DNA of 64,000 nucleotides. Origin: Isoetes taiwanensis (taxonomy: Eukaryota > Streptophyta > Lycopodiopsida > Isoetales > Isoetaceae). Location: positions 4,202,829 to 4,266,828 of the forward strand of contig JAJEKV010000041.1 of the NCBI GenBank assembly GCA_021234155.1, given 5' to 3'. Position numbers and translations under genes: made by a program. Position 1 is the stretch's first letter. Each line of letters opens with the position of its first letter. Below the pieces are notes generated by a model. The model did no database searches. It was not told where the DNA came from and was given only the letters and a program-made list of their open reading frames with translations. Shown one piece after another: positions 24,002-34,580 of this stretch.

Positions 24002-24540
24002 ACATAAAACAAAATAAACTCTTTAAATGTATAAGAAATATTTGTCAACATTATATAATTTTGCATAGATTAGTGTTCTCCAAGCTTAGACACATTTAGA
24101 CAGAGATTCTTTCGACTTAATAAATTTCTTGTATATTATAAAAGTTGTTCCTCATGTTATCTTGAATGCTTATGAAATATGCATTGTAAATAGTTTTTTG
24201 TTCCAGTTATTCTCATTAGCAATTCAACCTTGTTTCACCCATTTTATCCACCTGATTATTGTTGTTTGTTTCAAGATAGTCTGGGGAGTTGGTACACATG
24301 GAATTATCATTCATGAGCTATGACACTATTATTCTGTCAAATGCTAATTTATCCATTTGGCAGATGCATGGCCTGTGACTATCCATAATTGGTATAAATA
24401 GAGATAGTAAAGGAATAAGCACAGTCCTTGGGATATTGTTTGCCTGAATGGTCTAACCAAGCATACGACATGGTGTGCCCAATCAAACCTGGAATGTGAA
24501 CTAATGAATTGCATAAACGGCTCATGTTATGCATAGTCCT
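24002..24540 (+). repeat. Left arm of a large inverted repeat
   Basis: This arm is the reverse complement, with moderate divergence, of 30090-30659. The outer ends pair ACATAAAACAAAATAAAC (24002) with its complement ending at 30659; the inner ends pair GCATAAACGGCTC (24511-24523) with GAGCCATTTATGC (30108-30120). The right arm has an extra segment of about 58 bp near 30490-30550. The arms bound a 6.66-kb structure and may be long TIRs of a decayed DNA transposon, or two oppositely inserted copies of one repeat. Confidence 0.75.
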
Positions 24541-24564
24541 TTGAACAAAGATGCCCCATGGGAA

Positions 24565-25265
24565 CAAGCTGGGCGGGTGCCCAATTTGGAAATGAGATGC
24601 TCAATCTCCATAGGAATTGATGTATCCTCATACTATAAACTGGGCGGGCACCCAATTTGGGAACGGGGACTGTATATGTCTAATATTTGTGCCCCCTATG
24701 GACAAACTGGGCGGACGCCCAATTTGGGAACGAGGTATTCAATATCCATAGGAATTTATGTATCCTCAACTTGTAAATTGGACGGGCGCCCAATTTGCCA
24801 GGGGACTTATTGCTAATATGTGTGCTCTCTGTGGACAAACTGGGTGGACGCCTAGTTTGCCCAAGAGGCTAGCTACTTGATGTCATCCCCAGAACCTCCC
24901 AGAGACAAACATGGCATGTTAGCGCTCAAGGGTTAAGGGCTTGAAGGGACGCCCTCAGAGGCCTCAAAGGACATAATGGGTGGGCGCCCAATTTGCCCAT
25001 TCAGGGGGAAGGCTCCATTGTCAAAGTATATATCCTCAAGGGGCTCGTTACCTGCTGTCATCCCCACAAGCCTCCCTGGGACAAACAGGCCCTTGAAGCC
25101 CTTGGCCCTTGTAGCCCTCAAGGGCTTCAAGGGCCTGAAAGGCCTGGAATCTCAGGTGCTTCAATAGGCATAATGGGTGGGCTGCCTAATTTGCCCATGC
25201 ATGGGGCCGTATTTCCAAAGTATATATCCCCAAGGGACAAACTGAGCAGACACCCAGTTTGCCCT
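24565..25265. repeat. Minisatellite with GC palindromic core
   Basis: The core CTGGGCGGGCGCCCAATTTG and variants recur near 24569, 24641, 24707, 24778, 24840, 24979 and 25246. The first five are spaced about 62-72 bp, interleaved with ATAGGAATT(G/T)ATGTATCCTCA strings. GGGCG(G/T)(G/A)CGCCC is nearly self-complementary. A second motif (CCCTCAAGGGCTTCAAGGGCC) takes over at 24920-25140. The array lies just inside the left arm of the large inverted repeat. Confidence 0.75.
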
Positions 25266-25479
25266 CGGGGCTGGCTACTTGCTGTCATACTAAAAGGCCT
25301 TCTCAGGTCGTGACAGGGCCTGATAGCCCTCACGAGCCTTGTTGAGGTGTGCATGGATGTGCCTGCTATGATCCTAGGGGCCCTCTCAGGTTCGGACAGA
25401 GCCTGATAGCCCTTAAAGCCCTCAAGGGCATGGTTGAGATGTGCATAGATGTAGCCCTCAAGGTTCAAACAGGCGGGCT

Positions 25480-26103
25480 ACCATCTTGCGCGGCAATGAG
25501 ACTAGAAGGCATGCATTTACAGACCTGGCATGCATCTATCTAGATAGTTACTACATGTTCTTTATAGGAATAAAACATATTGTACCTTTCTGTAGTCTTG
25601 AGGGGCATGTTGCCATCAGATAATGGTCGACCAAGGAGGAGTCGCCAGCAGAGGCGCAATACTAGAGAAGGACAGAATTGTATGGGTGTTGAACTGTCTA
25701 GAAGCGAAAAATCTGGGCGCTGGAAGGAGACGATGCAAAGCATCCGTGCCCGGGAGACAAGAAATGGTTAAAATAGGGCATGCAGAAGGGCAGCATGCAT
25801 GTTTGACAGGTGTACATATATTTAAAAAGTGACCAATAAATACAGACCAAACTGAGGGTTCATAATTTGACCCACTATTAAAGACGGGACAGTGGAATCC
25901 ACAATGTGTACAGCTCAAAGCTGGTAATAGCAAAGCACACTCGCATGGCCATGAAGCCAAAGATAAGCGGGGTGCGAGTATCAATAGAAAATAAGATAAG
26001 CCCTCCGAAAGGGCTACAATAAACCAACATGATGCGCTAGTAGCCCCCCGGGGAGCTCGCCCATACTACATCAGTCCAGGGCCTCCGGGCGCTAGGGACA
26101 ATA
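25480..26103 (+). mobile_element. Probable LINE 3' end fragment
   Basis: About 500 bp without a recognised domain lead into a GC-rich 3' end (CTAGTAGCCCCCCGGGGAGCTCGCCC) and directly into (ATTCT)n at 26104. A GC-rich 3' UTR followed by this pentamer parallels the tailed LINE at 4.4-8.5 kb. A 69-codon frame at 25623-25832 may be residual coding sequence, but I cannot identify it. Confidence 0.4.
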
Positions 26104-26179
26104 ATTCTATTCTATTCTATTCTATTCTATTCTATTCTATTCTATTCTATTCTATTCTATTCTATTCTATTCTATTCTA
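26104..26179. repeat. (ATTCT)n microsatellite
   Basis: About 15 perfect ATTCT units, the same pentamer as at 1681 and 8511. It is interpreted as an expanded LINE tail. Confidence 0.9.
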
Positions 26180-26399
26180 ATAATAGACTTTTTTAAAAGC
26201 TTATTATTTATGTTCCTGCCCGCCATTAATATGGCTGCTAGCGAGAACTCTCATTTCAAACTTAGTAAGCCCCACTTACACACCACGTGTTTACGGATGA
26301 TTGGGTATGCATGAATTCCACATGGCCACCTACATTATGCCATACATTTCAATTTGAATTTAAAAGGACCACCCCTATTTGAAATTTCCCTCTTCGTTT

Positions 26400-27070
26400 A
26401 CATTGTCTAGATTACTCCGGATTACATCTCCCCGGTCCAATGAGGCAGGTTAGGGAGGCGTCCCCTCTCCGGGCACAATGGATCCTTGGGTGTGCTAGAG
26501 GATACGTGCCGCCTCGGTGCACACGCATCCGTACCCAACTTAAACCCTCCAAAATCCATGGGCTGCCTTTGCGCACCCATCGAGCCGAGGCTGTCCTTTC
26601 GGGACCTGCCCTACGACCCAAGAGGTGTCAGGCCCATACCTGGCCATCATCGATAACCGACTATAAGTCTTGCACACTGTAGGATCCCCAGTAGCCACGC
26701 TCAGCAAGGCTCCACCCCTGTTTCACCATGGTACCCGTTGTCTAGTGCTTAATCACATCATAGCCTCCACAGCCAGGTGGGCTCTTGTGCACAGGCCATA
26801 TCAAATGGGATTTAAGGGTTCTAGCTAAGAGCATATCTAATCCTAGATGGCCTTTAGGTCTCTATCCCTCTTTTACCCATACAACATAGGAGGAACAGAA
26901 AGAGAGCATTCATATCTGATACACCCATCATAGTCTCATCTAGAACATAAAATAGAAAGACTAATCATCCATCTAACAAGCAAAAGTTAGTTCCTAACTA
27001 GAATCTCAAGCTATCTAAGCCTAGTGACTAGTATCTAAGCTCACATAGAGCTTGTTGAATTATGTTGCAG
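26400..27070 (-). mobile_element. Degraded LTR fragment related to the LTR at 32,324
   Basis: On the minus strand the string GGCCTGTGCACAAGAGCCCACCTGG (complement around 26780) matches GGCCTGTGTACAAGAACCACACCTGG in the LTR at about 33070. The adjoining TAGCTAG...CCTTAA segments also match. It is therefore a diverged, inverted relative of that LTR, probably a solo or truncated copy. Its ends are approximate. Confidence 0.55.
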
Positions 27071-27079
27071 CTAATTCAA

Positions 27080-29300
27080 GAACCTAGCATAATCATCTAA
27101 GGGCCATAGATAAGGCAAGGATTATAATGGATATGGTGGAAATTGGAGTGGATCCTGATATTATTTCTCAAGTCAGGGGCATGGACTCGAGATTTGCAAG
27201 TGCATGGAGGGCTGAAATGGGTCATGCCACACAGGCAACTCCAAGGTTTGGGGAAAGTTCCTTATTCACAGCAGCAGCCACTCCAAACGAAGTATGTTTG
27301 ATATTGAATTGGTGCATGTCTGGTTTCTGACACTATGGCATTCTAGCCTTTGCTATTGCCAGATATCTGATTCTGAAGACAGTGATGAAAACCCAAGCTC
27401 CGAACGTTGGCATTAGCCAGGGAACTAAGTTTCGCAGGCATAAGACCATCCCATCTCCAAGAAGCTTCAAACTAGCGGGAGATCATCTAATGTTGGCCAT
27501 GGAAAAATGGACTAAATAATCCTCGGAGCAGTTGAGAACCAACAGGGCTTTGGAATAGGACATGGTCGCCTTCGATGACCACAATCTGAATGTGTATGAA
27601 GTCATTGCCGGATTTTGCCCGCTCCATTTTTGAGACACGATTTCAGGAAAGATCTCATCAAGGAAGACCCGATTGCAGCAATTATTTCCACTAGGGTAAC
27701 TATGCAGTTCCTGACGGAATTTGGAGTAGTGGATGCCATGCAGGACAAAGGACTAGGTGGATTGGAAGGGCCTTGTTGCGGCCTCTTGTTGGGGGAGGGG
27801 GCTCCCATTCATCTAGACCGAGCAAAATCCCAGATTGGTCTCATATGGTAATTAAGAACTCAAATTAGATGACATTCAATGATGAACTAGAAGGGACAAT
27901 GCTGCAAAACTCATGAACTTACCTTTAGCGCTTGGAAGTTCGAACGCTTCACAGGAGATCATTCTGCTTTAATGGCAAGGAAGCCAAGCACTCAATTTAA
28001 ATCCACAATAGAAATGATAACCCTGTCAAATACCTGCACAGTTCGAATTTCCAAACAATCGGGCTTTAATAGGTAAACTACCATACTGCAGTTGAGACAC
28101 TGGTTGTCCGAGCCAATTGGGATGGTCTTCAACAAAGAATTAGGAATGGTTTGGGGTATTGATTGGTGTTTTGGCAAAGGCCCACTAAATGGCGGCTTAT
28201 ACTATTGCCGGGTACCACGATAGCTGGCAGTGCCTAGCGCATAGGTGGACTCATGATCCACGACCACGATATTGGCGTGAGATGAACTTAGATAACTGAT
28301 CCTCATTCGTGGAAGGTTGATAGGCGTCCAATGCCATAAACCTGCGTGTCATGTGGCAACCCTTGCATGTTCACAAGGCTATAGATCTAGCAAAACTAGG
28401 CCTTCCCCACCACGATGGGTGGCCAGGAGCATGGTGAATGGGAACCTTGATTCCCCTCCAAATTTGACAACCCATAGATTTGTAACCTTAGATTTTTTCA
28501 ATCCAGTTTCTTTTAGGAAGTTGTTAGTACAATATTAGGTATCCAAAATCCTTGGCGATTTTGACGAGCGTGATCATTTTCGGACATTCAAAGTAGTTTG
28601 CCTCTTAATTGCACGAAACATGGCGAGCATAAAGCAATTTGGCAAGATCCAAATCTTTTATTACCTTTTAAGGGTTTTTATTGCCATGATACAAATCCTT
28701 TTTCTGGGTACACTTTTTCGGTAAGTTTTTCTGGTGTAGTTTTTTATTGCGTGAGGTTGAAGCCATTTGGCCTTTCGGTGAGCTCAATCCTCACAATTCG
28801 CAGCCATAGCGGATGATGTTTTGTTGGTTTCTATTCTAGCTATATCAGTTCTTAACCTTACAAGGAAATTTTATTCCTTTCAAAGAGGGCAAAAGCTCTG
28901 ACATCAATTTAGGGGGTTGCACAACATTTCCAGAATAGTGGTATGGTTGCAATCTTTTGCCACATAAATAAAACATGCATATAATGTTGCTTATGAGATT
29001 CAATAGGTACACTATGTTAATCTCGCAGAATTTGGTACATATTTTGATGGAAGTCCGTATATACCAAGTGAGATGTGGTTAATGTGGCCAGAAAGCCATG
29101 ATCAACTAGCTCCATCCCCATCCAACCCATCATCCCGCTTGATCCCCATAGGGCTGCGCTACCATGGCCCATTCATGGGCCATGGATGACAAAACGCCCA
29201 TGCATATGCCATGCATGCCTTGCGTCCATTTGCGGTCTTCCAACCATACCGCCAAATTCCCTTCACTTTCTGTCCCTGGACCCATACCCTGCAGGAGCAG
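27080..29300. other. No recognised gene
   Basis: Several frames of 60-80 codons occur (27127-27330 and 27615-27851 on +, among others) without recognisable domains. Base composition is that of decayed transposon DNA. It may belong to the element bounded by the 24.0/30.66-kb arms, but nothing identifies it as a transposase. Confidence 0.4.
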
Positions 29301-29309
29301 GAGCAGTTG

Positions 29310-29660
29310 CCCACATTAACCAATTAATACATGTTGATCACAGCATAACAAATATGGTCACATTAATCACTTTGTGACCACACTAACCACCACAAAACCA
29401 TGGCCACATTAAGCACGGTACCACATTTAGACATTGGCCACACTAACTACAAGGGTAGTGGTTTAATTTGGCCATAGGTTAATGTGGCCATGGGTTAATG
29501 TGGACCCAGGTTAATGTGGACAGGGGTTAATGTGGCCATAGGTTATAGTGGTGAATGTGGCCCATGGGTTCTTGTGGTTAACGTAGACATGGGTTAATAT
29601 GGCCACATGTTATAGTGGTTAGTGTGGCCATGAGTACTCCGGCCCATGGTTGTTCATTGT
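29310..29660. repeat. Inverted minisatellite of TTAATGTGGCC units
   Basis: In 29310-29450 the unit reads (G/T)GGCCACATTAA(C/G)CA. From 29460 to 29660 it is the opposite strand, GGTTAATGTGGCCAT, repeated at about 17-20 bp intervals. The whole forms a large imperfect palindrome. Confidence 0.75.
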
Positions 29661-30089
29661 GCCATTTCTTACATTTAATGTTGCTGCTCTAGGCCTTTGC
29701 TTCTGGAGGCTAAACAGAGCTTCGGCTTTAAATTCGATGTAATCGCAACAGCGATCCAAAGTCCGGCAGATTTCAACCATGGCTTTTTCTATCCGCTTTG
29801 CATCGGCATTCAATCTAAGATGTCATGGTTTTCCTTGCAATTGTTTTTTTTTTCATCTAGACAATGGAAGGCAAAAAATTTGTTTGTATCAATAATAACA
29901 CGGTCGTTTCTATGCAAGAGAAGAATTTTGTGGCAAGGAACATAGGCCTAATCCATCTATATGCAGCCCAGACCGCTGGAACGGGTGCAAATAGGCGTGG
30001 AAAGAAGGCGCCATATACATGGATATTCAAGATATAATAGGGATTTCTTTGGCAGTTCTTTGCCGAAAAATACGTATGGAGCTCTGTAA

Positions 30090-30659
30090 TTTAGGACTAG
30101 TTCTACAGAGCCATTTATGCAGCTCATTATTTCACATTCTAGGTTTGATCGGGTACATCATGTCGTATGCTTGGTTAGACCATTCAGGCAAACAGTGTCC
30201 AAAGGACTATGCTTATTCCTTTACTATCTCTATTTATATGAATTAGAATAGTCACTGGCCATGCATCTGCCAAATGGATAAATTAGCATTTGACCAAATA
30301 ATAGTGTCATAGCTCATGAATGATAATTCCATGTGCACCGACTCCCCAGACTATCTTGAAACAAAAACAATAATCAGGTGGATAAAACGGGTGAAAAGAG
30401 ATTGAATTGTTAACGAGAATAACTGCATATTTCAGAAGCGTTCAAGATACTTAACACGAGGAACAACTTTTATGATATACAAGAAATTTATTGCGGCGGG
30501 AACATTTCTTTTGTCCAACTTGCCCCGAAAGAGCTTTTGTATTAAATCGAAAGGATCTCACTCTAAATGTGTCTAAACTTGGAGAACACTAATCTATGCA
30601 AAATTATATAATATTAACGAATATTTCTTATACATTTGGGGGTTTATTTTGTTTTATGT
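30090..30659 (-). repeat. Right arm of a large inverted repeat
   Basis: This is the partner of 24002-24540 in opposite orientation. It contains a segment of about 58 bp absent from the left arm (ATTTATTGCGGCGGGAACATT region), similar to a string near 21915, so a small insertion may have entered this arm. Confidence 0.75.
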
Positions 30660-30815
30660 AATATTAAGCATAAGTTCATTAAATTTGTACAATACCTGAA
30701 TTTGTGGACTTTTTATGAAAACCTTGCTTCCATGACAGTATTCTTACACATATACTTCGGCAACAAACACATGAATCTTGATAGTGTTGGGCAGTTTCTT
30801 CTTATTCGAAGGACT

Positions 30816-32323
30816 TCAAGCATAGTCGATAGTCTCAATATCTATGCGGTCACTAGCAGTGGTCGGTCTCCATCTCTTCTTCCAACAGTTGACGTAATTG
30901 GCTGGGAACATCTGGTTCCTTACAGGGACAAGCTCCCACCAAGTGACCTGGATTGTCTCGAAGTTCTCTTTCTTATCATCCATTTGAGGTTCCTCGGTAG
31001 CATACCCTACCCATGTAGGGCACAACACATCATCAGGGCACGCCATTATAAACGTGCACTTCTTCAAATCCGTGAATGGATTGAAATCCGGTATGGATTT
31101 ATCCTTCAGCAGACCAACATAAGCAGGAGCAATGTTTGCAATTGGCTCCACCACAGCTACCACATCTGGTATGTCGGCTCGCTCTTGCCTAATGCAAGGC
31201 CAGAAGTCCTCGTAGACACCATCAGTACTAGTGATGTTGTCCAATTGTTGCAAAAGTTTCATCCAATATTCAAGCATTCACATAAATTGTGTCGTATAGT
31301 TGGCTGTCTTTGGAGTACCATTGCTATTCGTCGAGCATGCAAGCCAATGAAGGATATGCTTATGGAAACTATTTCGGAGCTGACCAAGGTCTTTACCGAG
31401 TTTTTAGGTGCTAAAATCTTTGGATTTCCAAGAGGCATCAAGGGTTTTCCATCCTCCTCTTCTTTCCACATTCTTATTCCTCCAGCGGGTAACCAATCCA
31501 TGAATATAGGCCTTGTGGTACATGATAGGGCAGTCAGAGGAGTGGTGTAACCAATCAATCTATCTTCCCATCGGAAATGTACCATTCTATGAAACCTTTC
31601 CAATCTGGAACCTTGTCAACAAGATATGGAACAGGTGCATTGAGGTTGCATGTATGGAATTCATATAGCAACTCAGGCATAGTTAGCACTTCTGCTTTCT
31701 TCAAGGAAGATGAAAAGTTAACAAACAAAGCATCAATGTCTTTGTGTGTATGGCCAGGAATCATAAAACCTAACTCAATCTCTTCAAACACACCGAGATA
31801 TACAAGGTATGAAAGATACGAGAATACATACCTGTTTTTGTTTTGTCCAAATGCGTTGTCTAGTTACAACCGCAACGTTCGAGGGGGCCTTTTCAATGAG
31901 GGTCCCTCTTGTGTAGGCAAGTTAGCAAGGATTCTCTTGTTCGATAGCGACAACTTGGATGCAAGCATTGTGGTGTCATGCAGGGCCCTTGCCCAATCCA
32001 GGACTGATGGATCAGACAATGCAAGATCGCCTCCAGCAAACTCATGAGGCAGTTCCAACCTTTTCAAATTACTATTCAAGAAACCCACGTGGAAGTTGGA
32101 ATCATCGGACCACAAATCAAATGCAAAATTCCCCTATGACCTCCTTCTGTGGCCATGCATGAGTGCATATATCAATGAAGTCTTTAACTTATCTAGTCTC
32201 CATAGGAACTTCATAGATTGTAGTAGCTTTGGAATCATTTTCTTCGCCTGGTCCATTTTATCGTGAATAACACAAAGACAGTCTTGAGGGCATTTGTGGG
32301 AATACAATCTCCATGACCAGTAC
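30816..32323 (-). pseudogene. DUF7869-like transposon-derived protein, broken
   Basis: Reading the minus strand, pieces in order are: CVIHDKMDQAKKMIP; ALMHGHRRRS; FDLWSDDSNFHVG; LDNAFGQNKNRYVFSYLSYL; GVFEEIELGFMIPGHTHKDID; and DKVPDWKGFIEWYISDG; then less conserved stretches to about 30816. The series 'IHDKMD...HGH...LDN..xxNKN...EL.FM..GHTH.DID' is characteristic of the DUF7869 family, widespread in plant and invertebrate transposon-like genes. Frame changes and stops (near 31865 and 32130) interrupt it. Its 5' part is cut off by the LTR that begins at 32324. The biochemical role of the family is unknown to me. Confidence 0.7.
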
Positions 32324-33885
32324 TGTGACATTCCAGCACAGTATACGGTCCCAGGACGTATACTGTACTGCCTCGTCACGCGTACACGCCATCCCGATTG
32401 ACGTGCACGCCGACGTGTAGCCAAGCAAGTAGCACCCTAGGGGGCAACTTGCAAGTGTGTGCACATTTATTCATGTGCACATTTATTCATGTGTATACCT
32501 TAGCCACTTAATTAATAAAGGCAAGTGGGCCATACCCATTTATCCCACATGCTCAAGGGATAATGGAAGCCCACCCCTAACTTATAGTCTATATAAGGCA
32601 TAGGAACCCTAACTTTCCATTTTCGTCCACAACCTTTGAGAACTCCATTTTGCTTGCTCCAACAACCAATCTCGACTCCCGAAGTCTGTCTGAGCAGCCT
32701 AGCTCATCAGCTTCCCTTTCCAGCTCCATCTTCAAGCAGTTCTACAGCATGGATGCATTCAGAGCAGGAGGAGCAAGCCAGGGATCATGTATTTTTCCAA
32801 TTCAATAGTGTAAACCACCTCCCAGACATAGAGTAAGTAGGTTTAGCCTATTGATTTGCCCATAGCAGCCATCTAGACCTCTAGATATCAAGCCATAACT
32901 AAAGAACCTAACTCTGTGATTTAGATTAAATCTTATTCTTTAGTTCTTCTATGATATGTATGTGATGATGATCTCTGTGGACTCATTGTATTGGGAAGGG
33001 GGGTAGAGGCCTTAAAAGCCTAGTAGTATGATGCTCCTAGCTAGCCCTCCTTAATGCACTATTAAATTCGGCCTGTGTACAAGAACCACACCTGGTTGTG
33101 GGTGAAGGGGCCAGACTGGCTTACAAGGAGGTTCATGTCCTGACTCATGATCACATCTCTCTGGTAGTAAAGCCTGTCGGGGACTACAGTGCACTAGACC
33201 TAATGCTCTGCCACTGCGTGAGGGCTTTGCATGGGTTCGACACTGTTGGGGTGGTGGACACCTTCCATGGAGTTCAAGTCGAGTATGGGCAGTGGCCCTC
33301 TAGTCACCTTGAGTCAGCATGCCAACCTCTGATGGGAGTGATCCCTACCTGCCCCATCGGAACTGGGGAGATGCAACCCAGGAATAGCCCCTTTGGCTAT
33401 GCGTCCGGCGGGCTACAGTCAGGTCCCGACACTTTTCAACCTACTCTGCAAAGTGTGCACAGGAGGGGCGGATGGAGTGGACTACCCTAAGCCATGTTCT
33501 CATGCCAGCCAAATCCATTTGCCATGAATTTTGTCTGCGATGACTTCTGGAGTCCCAAGCCGTCAGTCATCCCCTTTGAGTCTGAGCCTTGGGTAGGATC
33601 TCCATATGTGATGTGTTGATCTCTGTCTATGCAGATATGTGGTGAGCCATCCTTCGTGATGGTCATGTGATGTTGATGTATTTGTACTTACATGTATGTT
33701 TATGCTTCCGCAGCTAGGTAGGCCCTGAAGGAGACAGGGTAAAATGACCCCTTCATTCTTCCCACTGGAACTCATCGAGGTTGCAGTGACACTTGGAGGG
33801 CCCTGTATTAGCATGGAGCTGGTATGAAGGATGAACTCCTGTTTGTATACGGTGAGTACACCGTATACGAGTAGGGGACGTCACA
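32324..33885 (+). repeat. 5' LTR (1.56 kb) of a large LTR retroelement
   Basis: It begins TGTGACATTCC and ends GGGGACGTCACA, so it has inverted ends TGTGAC/GTCACA, and a tRNA-iMet PBS follows. A TATATAAG box lies at 32590-32597 in the U3 part. Each end carries a dyad around GTATACG (32338-32366 and 33845-33869). It interrupts the DUF7869-like pseudogene; the preceding 5 bp are AGTAC, and the matching duplication and 3' LTR lie outside the window. A degraded relative sits inverted at 26.4-27.07 kb. Confidence 0.85.
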
Positions 33886-33886
33886 G

Positions 33887-33898
33887 TGGTATCAGAGC
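33887..33898 (+). other. Primer binding site (tRNA-iMet)
   Basis: TGGTATCAGAGC one base after the LTR identifies the LTR as the 5' one and the element as running rightward. Confidence 0.9.
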
Positions 33899-34093
33899 AA
33901 TGTTCTTGGAGACCAAGAGCAAAGCACTGGCCATGCTCCCAGTAGTACTAACTTAGTAGAATTCTCAAACCTCGAAAAAATGGGAAATTTTTTTCTCATT
34001 TTCTGTAGTTATGCTAAGCTAGTAACAGTTAGAAGAATTGAAAACCAAGAAAACTAAAAAGTTGAATTAAATTTTGACCAAATGTAGAAATTG

Positions 34094-34155
34094 CTCACGG
34101 TATGCGCCAGAGCTCCAACCTAAATTTTAGGTTGAGCCCAGGCGCACACCATGAG
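34094..34155. promoter_or_regulatory. 62-bp palindrome, copy 1
   Basis: The outer dyad is CTCACGGTATGCGCC...GGCGCACACCATGAG; the inner perfect palindrome is AACCTAAATTTTAGGTT. It is the first of four copies arranged as two pairs, one pair upstream of each extra gene of the retroelement. It could be a cruciform, a transcription-factor site or an RNA hairpin. Confidence 0.8.
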
Positions 34156-34303
34156 TAACTGGCATAAACACCTTGAAACTTGATGAATTTTAACAAGATA
34201 ATATGCTAGATCAAGTTTTAAGGTAAGAATTAGTCAGATTTGTATCTCAAACCCCTAGGAACATGCCTAGAAATCATATAATCTAGTCTAAAATGCAAAA
34301 ATG

Positions 34304-34365
34304 CTCACGGTATGCGCCAGAGCCTTGATCTAAATATTAGATCAGGCCCCAGCGCACCCCATGAG
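34304..34365. promoter_or_regulatory. 62-bp palindrome, copy 2
   Basis: Same outer dyad as copy 1 (CTCACGGTATGCGCC...AGCGCACCCCATGAG), but the inner palindrome is GATCTAAATATTAGATC. Both half-sites of the inner stem changed together, so pairing is preserved; this compensatory change argues that the structure matters. It lies 210 bp after copy 1 and about 106 bp before the first TATA box. Confidence 0.8.
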
Positions 34366-34470
34366 TAAATTTAATTAGAAAACTCTAAAGAAAGCACATG
34401 TTTTAGGCTAATAGGTGCTTTGATACATGAAAATGAATAACTTAGAATTTGACCTAAAATTTGCCCACAC

Positions 34471-34479
34471 TATAAATAG
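34471..34479 (+). promoter_or_regulatory. TATA box of the histone-like gene
   Basis: ACTATAAATAGACCCA occurs about 110 bp before the ATG at 34581. The same TATAAATAGACCC string precedes the second gene (36445), indicating two parallel internal promoters. Confidence 0.65.
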
Positions 34480-34580
34480 ACCCAAACCCTCTCATTTGTA
34501 GACTTCATGTCTAGAAGTTATAGCTCCGCACTTCGAGGCGATTTTTGGGCGCCCGACCTCCGATTGACGCGAAGTAAGAC

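Noticed and set aside
27127-27851. Short plus-strand ORFs as host genes
   Set aside because: 60-80 codons, no splice-supported extension, no recognised domain, and a setting of decayed repeats.
29310-29660. CRISPR-like array
   Set aside because: The repeat units are short and diverged, switch orientation, have no uniform spacers, and the genome is eukaryotic.
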